From positions 250,783,575-250,847,574 of the forward strand of contig NC_066579.1 in the NCBI RefSeq assembly GCF_024323335.1: a stretch of DNA of 64,000 bases, written 5' to 3'. The translations under genes and the position numbers were made by a program. Within the stretch, counting starts at the first letter, position 1. The number at the start of each line of letters is the position of its first letter. Below the pieces are notes generated by a model. It worked only from the letters and a program-made list of their open reading frames with translations, had not been told where the DNA came from and searched no databases. Shown here in pieces: positions 21,654 to 31,742 of this stretch. The DNA is from Lathyrus oleraceus. Its lineage: Eukaryota > Streptophyta > Magnoliopsida > Fabales > Fabaceae.

Positions 21654-22919
21654 TCTTTCCCCTCAAGAACAAAATTTCAGAGATGACCTTGACACATATG
21701 CCATAATTTGGTTACATCATTATCAGAGTCAACTGATACAACATCACCTATAGTAGTGTTCCCCAATAATTTGTAGATGTTATTAGCAGTCCTCCTTGCT
21801 CTCATCATAGTCAATGCCCCCTTGCTAACCTTCATAATGTCCCTATCTCTTTTAGGCCTATAGGAGAAACCATTTTCTTGTAGATTACCTAGGGAAATGA
21901 AGTTCTTCCTCGTTTCTGAAATATATATGACTTCGTTCAATGTTCGTACACCACCGTCGTCCATAGTAATGTTACTTTATCCCATTCTAGTGATAGTACA
22001 AGCTTTATCATCACCTAGATAAATAAATCCAAAATTGCCTGACCTGAATGTAGTGAACCATTCCCAGTGTGGCGTCATGTGGTATGAATAACCATAGTCA
22101 AGAATCCATGCATATGTGCACTTGCTGGATGAAACATACAATATATCTGCTTCACTTCCGAAATCATCGATTTGAACCACATTTGCAGAACTCGATAAGC
22201 CTTGCTTTCTGTTTGGGAAATCCCTCTTAAAATGCCGAATCTATTTACAACTATAACACTCATCTTTTTTCGTATCTCGAATTTAGACCTCTTCTTTCCA
22301 GAACCTCCATTACCCTTGTTCCGCACATATCTTGAACTCTTTTCACATACAAACTATCACCTTGAGTTCATTCCTCTACACTATGTCTCATTTGAGAATG
22401 ATACAAAAGTGTACCAGTAATCATATTAAGAGTGATAATGCCTTTCTTCTCGGTAAGAGTAGTCACCAAGTGGTCATAAGAACTTCGTAACGAGTACCCC
22501 AAGCCTCACTAGCTCACTGGTTATGTTGTTGAAGACATTGACATGGTGATGAAAATTAGACCCTTCATGCATCTTCAGACTTTATAGTCATTGACTTGCG
22601 AACAATTTTCTCATCAGCGTCTTTGGCATATATTGACTCTCCAATTTGTCCCAAATCTCCTTTGAAGTTGTTAGATCTAGGATATAATACATCACCTCGT
22701 CTGAAACACATAGGCGAAAAAATCCTACAACCTTCGCCTTCATCTTTGCTCAATCGGTATCCTCCATGTTGTTTGGTTTCGTCTCACGCAACGCCTTCTG
22801 TAAACTTTACCAAGCCAATAAATCCATAACCTTCATTTGTCATAGTCCAAAATTATCTATCTTGTCGAACCTTGTTACCTTGAATTTTGCACCAGGGTTA
22901 ATCACCATATGATGCCAAT
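21654..22919 (-). pseudogene. Ty1-copia gag-protease remnant, minus strand
   Basis: Read on the minus strand from 22919 leftwards: primer-binding-like site, gag start (MVINPGAKFKV... near 22900), gag with several stops and shifts (KEIWDKLESIYAKDADEKI-like part near 22600-22680), a degenerate zinc-knuckle region near 22200-22260, the protease region WILDYGYSYHMT (22075-22110; the usual DSG has become DYG), FRSGNFGFIYLGDDKA, and the pre-integrase part (ISLGNLQENGF, LWHMCQGHLS) ending at about 21680. Integrase and everything after are absent. At the left edge the minus strand reads TTGAGGGGAAAGA then TGTTAGACACG, which looks like a polypurine tract plus LTR start. So this may be an internally deleted element whose 3' LTR borders or overlaps the neighbouring LTR. 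Confidence 0.75.
22906..22919 (-). promoter_or_regulatory. Degenerate primer-binding site of the minus-strand copia remnant
   Basis: On the minus strand ATTGGCATCATATGG follows the LTR end TTCTAACA. This is a mutated form of the TGGTATCAGAGC initiator-tRNA-Met site common in copia elements. Confidence 0.5.
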
Positions 22920-23240
22920 TGTTAGAACAACAACTAGTATATAAGACTAAAGATAAATGAAAGTAAAATACAATGGGCACAATTGATCTTTATTAATGCA
23001 ATTCGGCGAGTGGTTCCTACCTCTACGACTATAAAGTAGCTATAATTCCTGACGACAGTCCATCATTGCATATATTTAGTCGAAGAATCAGAGCAAAATA
23101 AGTGAAAGTCAAGCAAATATGAGGAAGAATGAGAGAAAAATAGCTAAGTGTGCAAATTGTGGACTTAGTGAAAATTTGAGTGAAAAAGGAGCAAAAAAGA
23201 GTGAAGCTTCGGAAATAATTACACCCACCATCGCACAACA
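22920..23240 (-). mobile_element. 5' LTR of the minus-strand copia remnant (outer edge tentative)
   Basis: The inner edge at 22920 is set by the primer-binding site. The outer edge at 23240 is chosen because it gives matching TGTT...AACA ends (CACAACA on the plus strand), about 321 bp; an alternative end at about 23227 (TTACACCCA) cannot be excluded. Open frames at 23029-23310 overlap both strands and are not credible. Confidence 0.45.
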
Positions 23241-23560
23241 TCGTGCACGCAATAAGGCATTAAAAGCTGCATCGCGCGTGCGATGCAGGATATCACGTGC
23301 GCGATTGTAACTTTTATGGGCCTTTTTATGACGTATTCTGGTCCATTCTAATGCCTTTAAAAGGGGATTTTATGCACTTTCACATGGGTTACAAAAGTTG
23401 GAGATTGAAGCACAAATTAGAGAGCACACGTGATGATTTTTGGAGCATTTGAAGAGATTGGAGACTATCTTTTATGTTATTTTTGTTTATCAATTGTGGT
23501 ATTTTTAATTACACTATGAGTAGCTAAGTTCTTCTAGGTTAGGTTGTGTTATGATGAATC
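23241..23560 (+). mobile_element. Athila-like 5' LTR, left part
   Basis: Sequence that joins 30966 once the copia insertion at 23561-30965 is removed (GATGAATC then TGTTTCTCAATTG). It has phrases I associate with Athila LTRs: CGCGCGTGCGATGC near 23273, GCCTTTAAAAGGGG near 23352, GATGATTTTTGGAGCATTTG near 23430, TGAGTAGCTAAGTTCTTCTAG near 23517. The original LTR start is not defined because the minus-strand copia remnant abuts it. Confidence 0.65.
23556..23560. repeat. Target-site duplication GAATC, left
   Basis: GAATC directly precedes the LTR start TGAAGGAG at 23561 and is repeated after the element at 30966-30970. Five bases is the normal size for copia integration. Confidence 0.9.
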
Positions 23561-24936
23561 TGAAGGAGAATTGCGACCCAAAGCGCAGCGGAAATTAAAA
23601 TTTCTCCTTTAGAGATCCTTACGAATGGTCATGATCAGTGATAGAATATTTACCTCTTTTGACGGTTGAAACCTTTGGTGCAGATCTCTTGTGACGATCA
23701 AAACCTTTGATGCAGATCCACGAAGCGATCACGAACGTTGAACGATGACAACGTCTCTACTCAGTCCACACGAACGGGTTCCTTCAATCTCAGTGCTAGC
23801 TGGTACGAATGAAGGCTTTGAGTGAGAGAGAGAGAGAGTGAAAACGAAAAGAACGCAACCGCAAATTTTTGCTTCTGCACAAGGGTTCTATTTATAGAAC
23901 CACTTGTGTGGGCTTCAAGCTAAAAGCCCACTTAAGTGTATTTTGGCCCATATCTTATAATATGCCCAAAATCACTTAAGCCCATGGTACCTTACCATAT
24001 TTCGTATTCTACTCAAGTACACCATACCTTACGATGTTCTATAATTCACTTAAGGGCACCGTGCCTTACGGTATTCCTTAGTTACTCTATCTCTCATCAA
24101 TCCGTCCTTTGTGTGTGACCCTGTAGGTTTTCGTGACGTTGGCAATTATATTAAATCACGCATTTAATATAATAAACAGTGAGCGGTATCTAGCAACACA
24201 TCACTGCTACCCAAGACACGAAAATGTCATGTGATCTGACAAAACCATCTGTGATAATAATTATGTGTATAATTACCCTTTTGCCCTTATGTCTATATTG
24301 AACACAAGGCATAGACCGTGTCATCCTTGTCCAGTTCAATATTGGGCCCATAGACATTTATCCTGTTATGCAGGATGGGCAAATTCCATCTAGGTCACTC
24401 ATGTCCCTCAGCATGCTTTGTGGAGTACCCATCAACTGCCTTTATGGTTATCCAGTTACGGATAACGTTGGATCAGCAATAAAGCACTCGACTCTACATC
24501 TAGGATCCATTGTGGTTTCAGGTCGAAGAGTGGAATACACTATTATCACCATGAGAATAACTTATGACACCTTGCATAACTTTCTATATAGTATTCTCAT
24601 AGCGGGTCAATCCGGTATAAATATTACTCCTAATATTCATACCTATGTTTAAGACTTGATAACTCTTTATCCATGATCCATGAGATGTGATCATCAGTCT
24701 ACAAACATAATAGTCTTAATGCTTTAATGTTATCCCACTTCACACTAAAGCTCGACTACGGATACTTTAGGAATAATGTCCTTATGTTTAATGTGTTCTC
24801 ATGATTAAGTCACACTTAATACATTAAACGGACTATCTATTCCAGGGACTTTATTAATCAACCATAATAAAGAGAATGCCTTTTATTATTCGATACAAGT
24901 ACCAAAATATATTGGCCTCTAGGGCTTACACCAACA
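23561..24936 (-). mobile_element. 3' LTR of the copia element
   Basis: 1376 bp. Contains a GA microsatellite near 23822-23840 and the TATA-like TATAAATAG (minus strand) at 23888-23896, set in the palindrome GTTCTA..TAGAAC. It differs from the 5' LTR by four substitutions seen by eye (GAACGCAACC/GAATGCAACC, CCATTGTGG/CCATAGTGG, GAATGCC/GAATGTC, GATACAAG/GATTCAAG) and a 2-bp GA-run change. Confidence 0.9.
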
Positions 24937-24950
24937 ATCTCCCACTAGCA
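24937..24950 (-). promoter_or_regulatory. Polypurine tract of the copia element
   Basis: On the minus strand, GCTAGTGGGAGAT precedes the 3' LTR start TGTTGGTGTAAG. It immediately follows the pol stop codon. Confidence 0.75.
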
Positions 24951-25346
24951 CTAGAGCCAATCAGGCATACCCCGTATGCCCATTGATCTAGTATGGCCAT
25001 CATGCTTCTGCTGCGCAAGAGGCTTTGTCAGTGGGTTAGCTATATTGTCAAGTGTAGGTACTTTACATATTTTCACATCTCCTTTATCTATTATCTCTCG
25101 AATGAGATGATAACGCCTGAGTATGTGTTTGGATCGTCGGTGAGATCTAGGCTCCTTAGCTTGTGCGATAGCACCATTGTTATCATAATAGAGACCAATG
25201 GGATCCACAATGCTAGGGACTATGCCAAGTTCACTGATGAACTTTTTGATCCAAACAACTCCCTTTTCTGCATTTGAGGCAGCAATATACTCGGCCTCGG
25301 TTGTAGAATCAGCAACTGTATCTTGCTTTGAACTTTTCAAGCTCAC
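24951..25346 (-). pseudogene. RNase H domain of the copia element (C-terminus of pol)
   Basis: Open frame of 131 codons. Motifs: SLKSSKQDTVADSTTEAEY, the copia RNase H block with the TEAEY acidic residue, then YYDNNGAIAQAKEP, HRRSKHILRRYHLIRE and the end GIRGMPDWL, the natural pol C-terminus of this type. Upstream (25347-25442) the minus strand has EYIDKVLRRFNMNDS joined directly to NGYVFC and a stop. So about the region between the RT thumb and RNase H has been deleted, with loss of the first RNase H aspartate region. It is probably not catalytic. Confidence 0.85.
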
Positions 25347-25727
25347 AGCGCCACTATTTCAGCAAAACACATAACCATTGGAATCATTCATATTAAAGCG
25401 TCTCAGCACCTTGTCTATGTACTCTGACTTAGGCCAAGCATTTTATGATCTATCTCTATAGATTCTGATTCCTAATATATAGGCTGCTTCACCTAGGTCC
25501 TTCATAGATAAGCATTTCCCCACCCAAGACTTTGCTTGTTGCAGGGTAGGGATATCGTTTCCAATAAGTAATATGTCATCTACATATAATACCAGGAATA
25601 GGATCATGCTCCCACTAACCTTCTTGTAGACACAAGGCTCATCTTCGTTCTTGATGAATCCATACAGTTTTACTGTTTCATCAAGGCGAAGATTCCATGA
25701 GTAGGTCACAGGCTCATCTTGATCCAT
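25347..25727 (-). pseudogene. C-terminal half of copia RT
   Basis: The frame at 25443-25727 reads DQDEPVTY then SWNLRLDETVKLYGF, EDEPCVYKKVSGS, the YVDD active site (LYVDDILLIGND), and GEAAYILGIRIYRDRS before a stop. The N-terminal RT half (normally 120-150 residues between the linker and SWNLR) is missing at the DEPVTY|SWN joint. 25347-25442 continues as KSEYIDKVL after a stop. This RT lacks fingers and palm residues before YVDD and cannot be active. Confidence 0.85.
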
Positions 25728-26080
25728 GAGTAATACATCACCTTGATCAGATATCCATATATCTCAGGTAGGTGACGTATCCTGCCTGACCTACGCTGGT
25801 CTTGTTCTACTTGAGCAGGTTGCTCTTACACAACCACTTGTGTTTCCTGCTCTAATTCCTCCATAGGTGTATCGATAATTTGTGATTCTTGAATTTCTTC
25901 AAGTTCTACTTTCCTCCCACTGATTCCTTTGGAAATAAAATCCCTCTCTAGGAAAACTCAGGTTCGAGCGACAAACATTTTGCCCTCAGAAGGATTGTAG
26001 AAATAATATCCTCTTGTTTCTTTAGGATACCCCACAAATAAGCATTTGTCAGATTTGGGCTCAAGCTTAGTTGAAACTTG
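25728..26080 (-). pseudogene. Integrase-RT linker of the copia element
   Basis: Minus-strand frames interrupted by stops. It includes a GYPKETRGYYFYN-like region near 26000-26040, a low-complexity acidic/glutamine part near 25800-25900 and an SDQGDVLLMDQDEP-like end joining RT. No independent gene is seen on either strand. Confidence 0.6.
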
Positions 26081-26637
26081 TCATTTCACATAAACCTCGC
26101 AACCCCAAATCTTTATGTAAGACATATGTGGTTTCTTACCACTCCATATCTCATATGGTGTCTTCTCAACCTTTTTGGATGGAACACGGTTAAGTGTGTA
26201 AGCTGCTGTCAATAGTGCATGTCCCCAAATGGAGTTTGGAAGATCAGCGTGACTCATCATGGATCGGACCATGTCTAACAGGGTTCGATTTCTTCTCTCA
26301 GATACACCATTCCATTGTGGTGTTCCAGGAGGAGTAAGTTGGGATAGGATCCCACACTCTTTCAGATGGTCATCAAACTTTAGGCTTAAATACTCACCGC
26401 CTCGATCTGATCGAAGAGTTTTAATATTCTTACCTAGTTGGTTTTGTACTTCATTCTTGAATTCCTTGAACTTTTCAAAGGACTTTGATTTGTGTTTCAT
26501 TAAATACACACAACCGTATCTATTGAAATCATCGATAAATGAAGTACTGAAAACCTCCTCTGGCTGGAATGTTCAGTGGTCCACATACATCAGTATGTAT
26601 GAGGGCCAAAAGATCATTAGCTCTTTCACCTTTTCTT
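26081..26637 (-). pseudogene. Integrase core fragment of the copia element
   Basis: The frame at 26081-26509 reads YLMKHKSKSFEKFKEF, then LRSDRGGEYLS (second D of DDE), TPQWNGVSERRNRTL (catalytic E), and TPYEIWSGKKP. Upstream, 26540-26637 gives ERANDLLALIHTDVCGPL (first D of DDE) in another frame, so one frameshift lies near 26540 at FIYR/FIDDF. The HHCC zinc domain, the pre-integrase region and protease are absent: the gag zinc knuckle runs into this segment at about 26640. All three DDE residues are present but not in one frame. Confidence 0.85.
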
Positions 26638-27477
26638 GTGAATAGAGATTTTGTCATCTTCCAAGTACTTTGGGCAGTTTCTCTTCCAGTGTTCGGTCTT
26701 ACCGCAATGGAAGCAGGTGCCTGCCTTTGTTATGCCTCCGCTAGGCCTCAAAACAGTAACAGTGGGTCTGGGTTTGGCAACTTCCTTGCCCTTCCCTTTA
26801 TCACCCTGCCTGGTGGGCCTTTTGTTCTGTCTCTTTCCATTTCCGATCATCAGAATGGACTTCCCTTTTGTCTTCAGATTCTGCTCGGCAGTTCTTAACA
26901 TGGCGAGCAGTTCAGGAAGAGATTTGTCCATATCAATCATATTGAAATTTAGGACAAATTGACTGAAACTATCTGGCAACGATTGCAAGATCAAATCAGT
27001 TGCAAGTTCCTTTTCGAGGGGAAAACCCAATCTCTCAAGGTTTTCCACATACCCAATCATCTTGAGTACATGGGGACCTACAGGGGCTCCCTCAGCTAAC
27101 TTGCTTTGGAAAAGGGCTTTTGAAACTTCAAACCTCTCATGCCTTGCTTGCTCTTGATAGAGCATCTTCATGTGTTCGATCATATCGAACGCTGTCATGT
27201 TCTCATGTTGCTTTTGCAACTCTGAGTTCATGACATCCAGCATGAGACAAGCAGTTTCGTTGGCATCATCGACATGCTTCTTATAAGCATCTCTTTCTGC
27301 CTTAGGTGCAGAACTAGGAGGTTCTACTTCAGGAACAAGTGTCTCCAAGACATACAGCTTTCTATTATGTTTGAGGACAATCCTCAGGTTTCGGTGTCAA
27401 TCCAGAAAATTTGTCCCAGACAATTTTTCCTTATCAAGGATTGATCTCAAGATGTTGTTAGAGGTGTTTGCTGTCAT
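26626..27477 (-). pseudogene. Copia gag with zinc knuckle and one premature stop
   Basis: The start ATG on the minus strand is at 27475-27477 (MTANTSNNILRSILDKEKL), in the same frame as the main open part from 27348. An in-frame TGA at 27397-27399 (expected Trp in FLDWHRNL) interrupts it after 26 codons. The rest (27348 to 26626) is open: LVPEVEPPSSAPKAERDAY, ENMTAFDMIEHMKMLY, EQARHERFEV, LPDSFSQFVLNFNM, MLRTAEQNLKTK and a zinc knuckle CFHCGKTEHWKRNC (CX2CX4HX4C) near 26690-26730. It ends at a stop just after the knuckle, where protease should begin. Gag packages RNA; this one could at most be made from an internal ATG. A partial second copy is at 55982-56339. Confidence 0.87.
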
Positions 27478-27820
27478 GGTTATCTACATAAGGATTAAGA
27501 AAATATAAGTATCATTGACATATTTAATTAGGCCTTTAATCAAATATGCTCCCACTATTTTACTCAAAACAAATGACCCTCATCATTTGATTCGGAAAAT
27601 CCCGTTGGAAGATTTTCTAGTGGGTCGAGATCCATATTTCACTTCGTTCTAAGTCCGCGTAGGCGGATTACACAAAACTAGGTTATTTAGGTAGGAACTC
27701 CTTCCAATTGTATCTCATACAACTCTCGAAAATTTCAATTGGGTGAATAACTCCTTATTCCAATCCATCATATGGATTATTCCCAACTCTTGCTTCTAAA
27801 CATATATAATAAAATTATAA

Positions 27821-28140
27821 TTAAGTTTGACTCATCGTTTTAGCAGTTGGATATTACAATTATCCCATCGCACCTTGACTAATACAAAACATGCACCTCG
27901 CGTAGGCGAAACCTACATATCCGATACCAGTCTTGATGAGTGCTAAAACTTGGAAAGCAAACACATATAATATTATTATAATTTGTTTAGTTAAGTTTGA
28001 CCCATTGTTTTAACAGTTGGATATTACAATTATCCCATCGCACCTTACTAATATATAGATCATGCACCTCGCGTAGGCGAAACCTACATTATCCATTACT
28101 AGTCTTGATGAGTGTTAAAACTTGGAAAGCATAAACTTAA
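27821..28140. repeat. 170-bp direct tandem duplication in the copia leader
   Basis: TTAAGTTTGACTCATCG at 27821 recurs as TTAAGTTTGACCCATTG at 27991, period 170. Both copies contain CAGTTGGATATTACAATTA, GCACCTCGCGTAGGCGAAAC and a TCTTGATGAGTG block in the same order, with scattered substitutions. Confidence 0.85.
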
Positions 28141-28820
28141 TATTTAATTTTGAGGGAATTGCAATTGTACTGATCTCACCGGCTTGTTTATCATATAAAT
28201 CGTCTCTCACATGCATCAACATACATTCACATACATTCACATGCATCAACATACATACACAATGAAACAGTTATGGCCCCTAGCGCAATTGTTCTCCCAA
28301 GCCAATGAGAGAACCTAAGCTAACCTAATAACGATCTAAGCTTCTCCAAGCAAGATCTTCAAGGTTGTCCTCCTTTGATCTTCAAGGTTGTCCTCCTTTG
28401 ATATTGAAATCTTCTCTTTCTTCATAACATTGTCTTCTTCTCTTTCTTCATAACATTACACTCCAGAAGAAACTCGTTTTACATACGAGGGATTGAGATG
28501 AGAAAAGAAGTTACATTAAGAGATCAAAAGGAGAGGCACGACACATAGGTCGTATTTAAAAACCCAAAACAAAATGAAGGACAACTAAGGCCATAACTGA
28601 TCACCACAAGGCAATAATAATAAACACATTGTTATTATTAAATTTTAATTCCTTTAATTAATTAAAACCAAATTAAATTTCGGCGACCGATCACACTACG
28701 CAGAGTTAGTCGGGGGTCCAAAATTTTAATGAACAATTCATTTGAAATGGACATTGTTTTGCATCAACACAACCCTTGCGTAGTCACAAAACAGAAACCC
28801 CAAAATTTTGACTCTGGGAG

Positions 28821-28950
28821 TGTGACGACCGTCACAGGCGTGTGACGACCGTCACAGGCAATGTGAGTGTGACGACCGTCACAAGGCATGTGACGACCGT
28901 CACGTCCTTGTTACGACCGTCATGGGCGTGTTACGACCGCCACGCATCCA
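28821..28950. repeat. Palindrome cluster TGTGACG-AC-CGTCACA in the copia leader
   Basis: Perfect 16-base near-palindromes at 28821-28836, 28841-28856 and 28868-28883, one lacking its last pair at 28889-28903, then decayed versions (GTTACG/CGTCAT near 28910, GTTACG/CGCCAC near 28932). Spacers are about 4-11 bases. GC content is much higher than in the flanks. The second genomic copy is at about 57683-57812. Confidence 0.88.
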
Positions 28951-29572
28951 GTTTGTTACGCTTGTTACGCTCGTCACACGAGCTTCACGCGGCCAAAATA
29001 ACAGACTTTGAAACAGTCAACACGCTCGTCACACGAGCTTCACGCAGCCAAAATAACAAACTTTGAAACAGTCAACAGACGTGTTCCAAAAGCCCTAAAT
29101 TCACAACTCTTTGACGGCACAACCCTTGCGCCGTCACCAACCCTAATGCGCCAATTTCAGACCGTCAAACACACCTCGATTGTTGATTCAGTATGATTGA
29201 TCAACAGGTCATTGCTTCACCATACTAATGTCGGATTCCGAAGCAAATGACCATTGATCGCTCAAAGGAAAACAATCATTTAGTGTTCGAATGAATGAAA
29301 CAGAAACAGTATATCACATATACCATACTTTGCATTAGGATTACTTATATCATATATAAGTTGATCAGTCTCAATTGCGTAACCTATGGACGATCGATGT
29401 ATCGCTGCTTCACCATACTAATGTCGGATTCCGAAGCATAGTCAACATCAATCATCCAACTCGTACGCTCATGATGCCAAATTTAATTACCCTTTTAATT
29501 AATCGATTCATTCTGTCTTTTAATCATATTAATACAGAAATTAAACAGCTATCCGATTCATGGTTTCGTAAG

Positions 29573-29586
29573 TGGCTCTGATACCA
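29573..29586 (-). promoter_or_regulatory. Primer-binding site of the copia element (initiator tRNA-Met type)
   Basis: The minus strand reads TGGTATCAGAGCCA one base after the 5' LTR end (...CTTCA). This is the canonical copia site complementary to initiator tRNA-Met. Confidence 0.92.
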
Positions 29587-29587
29587 C

Positions 29588-30965
29588 TGAAGGAGAATTG
29601 CGACCCAAAGCGCAGCGGAAATTAAAATTTCTCCTTTAGAGATCCTTACGAATGGTCATGATCAGTGATAGAATATTTACCTCTTTTGACGGTTGAAACC
29701 TTTGGTGCAGATCTCTTGTGACGATCAAAACCTTTGATGCAGATCCACGAAGCGATCACGAACGTTGAACGATGACAACGTCTCTACTCAGTCCACACGA
29801 ACGGGTTCCTTCAATCTCAGTGCTAGCTGGTACGAATGAAGGCTTTGAGTGAGAGAGAGAGAGAGAGTGAAAACGAAAAGAATGCAACCGCAAATTTTTG
29901 CTTCTGCACAAGGGTTCTATTTATAGAACCACTTGTGTGGGCTTCAAGCTAAAAGCCCACTTAAGTGTATTTTGGCCCATATCTTATAATATGCCCAAAA
30001 TCACTTAAGCCCATGGTACCTTACCATATTTCGTATTCTACTCAAGTACACCATACCTTACGATGTTCTATAATTCACTTAAGGGCACCGTGCCTTACGG
30101 TATTCCTTAGTTACTCTATCTCTCATCAATCCGTCCTTTGTGTGTGACCCTGTAGGTTTTCGTGACGTTGGCAATTATATTAAATCACGCATTTAATATA
30201 ATAAACAGTGAGCGGTATCTAGCAACACATCACTGCTACCCAAGACACGAAAATGTCATGTGATCTGACAAAACCATCTGTGATAATAATTATGTGTATA
30301 ATTACCCTTTTGCCCTTATGTCTATATTGAACACAAGGCATAGACCGTGTCATCCTTGTCCAGTTCAATATTGGGCCCATAGACATTTATCCTGTTATGC
30401 AGGATGGGCAAATTCCATCTAGGTCACTCATGTCCCTCAGCATGCTTTGTGGAGTACCCATCAACTGCCTTTATGGTTATCCAGTTACGGATAACGTTGG
30501 ATCAGCAATAAAGCACTCGACTCTACATCTAGGATCCATAGTGGTTTCAGGTCGAAGAGTGGAATACACTATTATCACCATGAGAATAACTTATGACACC
30601 TTGCATAACTTTCTATATAGTATTCTCATAGCGGGTCAATCCGGTATAAATATTACTCCTAATATTCATACCTATGTTTAAGACTTGATAACTCTTTATC
30701 CATGATCCATGAGATGTGATCATCAGTCTACAAACATAATAGTCTTAATGCTTTAATGTTATCCCACTTCACACTAAAGCTCGACTACGGATACTTTAGG
30801 AATAATGTCCTTATGTTTAATGTGTTCTCATGATTAAGTCACACTTAATACATTAAACGGACTATCTATTCCAGGGACTTTATTAATCAACCATAATAAA
30901 GAGAATGTCTTTTATTATTCGATTCAAGTACCAAAATATATTGGCCTCTAGGGCTTACACCAACA
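29588..30965 (-). mobile_element. 5' LTR of the copia element
   Basis: 1378 bp, TGAAGGAG...CCAACA in plus-strand reading. The likely core promoter is TATAAATAG (minus strand) at 29917-29925, so transcription would run leftward through the leader and gag. Frames at 29965-30147 and 30397-30681 recur in every LTR copy only because the LTR is repeated. Confidence 0.92.
29917..29925 (-). promoter_or_regulatory. TATA-like box in the copia 5' LTR
   Basis: TATAAATAG on the minus strand, centred in the inverted repeat GTTCTA..TAGAAC, upstream of a CT-rich (GA on plus) tract. Position and orientation fit a copia promoter; the start site is not visible from sequence. Confidence 0.5.
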
Positions 30966-30970
30966 GAATC
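30966..30970. repeat. Target-site duplication GAATC, right
   Basis: Matches GAATC at 23556-23560 on the other side of the copia element. Confidence 0.9.
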
Positions 30971-31575
30971 TGTTTCTCAATTGTTGGATTCTATGTTGAT
31001 TTGACCACTGTATGAACCTATTGATCTATAATCTTATTCAATTGCTTCTCGTAATGTTTTTTATGTGAGATACTCTTTTAATTTCATTTTGTGCACACAG
31101 GAATACTGACCATTAGTCTATGTCTTGGACCTAGGGAAATTGTTGTACTTATGCTGATTAAATAGGGATAGGAGACCCCAAGTAGTGGCATAGAGAATTC
31201 ACGTTCTATACATTGTATAACCCTTGTTACGCTGGCAAACTAGGAATAGAAATCTTTAAGTAGTGGTTAGTGAGTTATTTCGCGAGGGATCGACTATAAC
31301 AGTTTTGTTAATTTGCCGTGAGGTTATAATGATTAGATAATTTATACATCGCATCGAACATCAACAAGAGAGGAATGGAGGATTCTACAACATAACCCGA
31401 CCGCTTTCGTGGCATTGTTTTCTCATTTATTTGCTTTTCACACTGAAACTCAAAAAAAACCCTTTTACGAGTTTTTATAAATTGCATACATTTTGTCTTG
31501 CTTGGAGGCAATCCATGTGGATTCGATCTTTTTTATTACTTCGACAATATCAGTACACTTGTCGAGAAGTCATCA
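30966..31575 (+). mobile_element. Athila-like 5' LTR, right part
   Basis: Continues the LTR begun at 23241 (GAATCTGTTTCTCAATTG). The 3' end (CAGTACACTTGTCGAGAAGTC, then CATCA) lies just before the primer-binding site. Open frames at 31308-31743 on both strands are incidental. The first five bases are the right copy of the GAATC target duplication. Confidence 0.7.
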
Positions 31576-31581
31576 AGTTTT

Positions 31582-31599
31582 TGGCCCTGTTGTCGAGGA
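31582..31599 (+). promoter_or_regulatory. Primer-binding site of the Athila-like element, mutated
   Basis: TGGCCCTGTTGTCGAGGA resembles the Athila-type site TGGCGCCGTTGCCGGGGA (tRNA-Asp, recalled), with four substitutions. Confidence 0.7.
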
Positions 31600-31742
31600 C
31601 TGTTGATTTTTCAACAAGGCGACGTTTGTGCAACCTTTTTTTTGGGTATTATTTTCTTGTTTATCATAGTGCTACTAAGGTATTTTCTGTTTGTGCACGC
31701 ACAATTCAGGATCAACATTAATTCCATTGGATCCATAAATTG

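Larger units (their letters stand above)
27478..29572 (-). other. 5' leader of the copia element (2.1 kb, noncoding)
   Basis: The interval between primer-binding site and gag start. It is long for a copia leader. It holds a 170-bp tandem duplication (27821-28140), TCCGC-GTAG-GCGGA type inverted repeats (27654-27667, 27898-27909, 28069-28080), CATACATTCA microrepeats (28210-28260), a doubled TCTTCAAGGTTGTCC phrase (28356-28403), the palindrome group at 28821-28950, and two copies of a 32-base block starting GCTTCACCATACTAATG near 29214 and 29407. Small open frames (28842-29196) read through these repeats and are rejected. Confidence 0.8.
23561..30965 (-). mobile_element. Complete but deleted Ty1-copia element, minus strand, 7.4 kb
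   Basis: Bounded by LTRs of 1376 and 1378 bp that begin TGAAGGAG and end CCAACA (plus-strand reading), flanked by GAATC on both sides. On the minus strand the order is 5' LTR (29588-30965), primer-binding site, 2.1-kb leader, gag, integrase fragment, RT fragment, RNase H, polypurine tract, 3' LTR (23561-24936). Protease, the pre-integrase domain, the integrase zinc region, most of RT and the RT-RNase H linker are missing. By eye the two LTRs differ at four substitutions and one 2-bp change in a GA run, so insertion was recent, yet the coding region cannot be autonomous. It sits in an Athila-like LTR. Confidence 0.92.

Noticed and set aside
22596..22829. Plus-strand frames over 22202-22829
   Set aside because: They are antisense shadows of the minus-strand copia gag remnant.
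24368..24652. 94-codon frame found three times (24368, 30397, 59259)
   Set aside because: It is inside the copia LTR and antisense to the element; its repetition is LTR identity, not gene conservation.
28842..29196. Short open frames with Thr/Val-rich repeats in the copia leader
   Set aside because: They read through the TGTGACGACCGTCACA palindromes on the strand opposite to the element.
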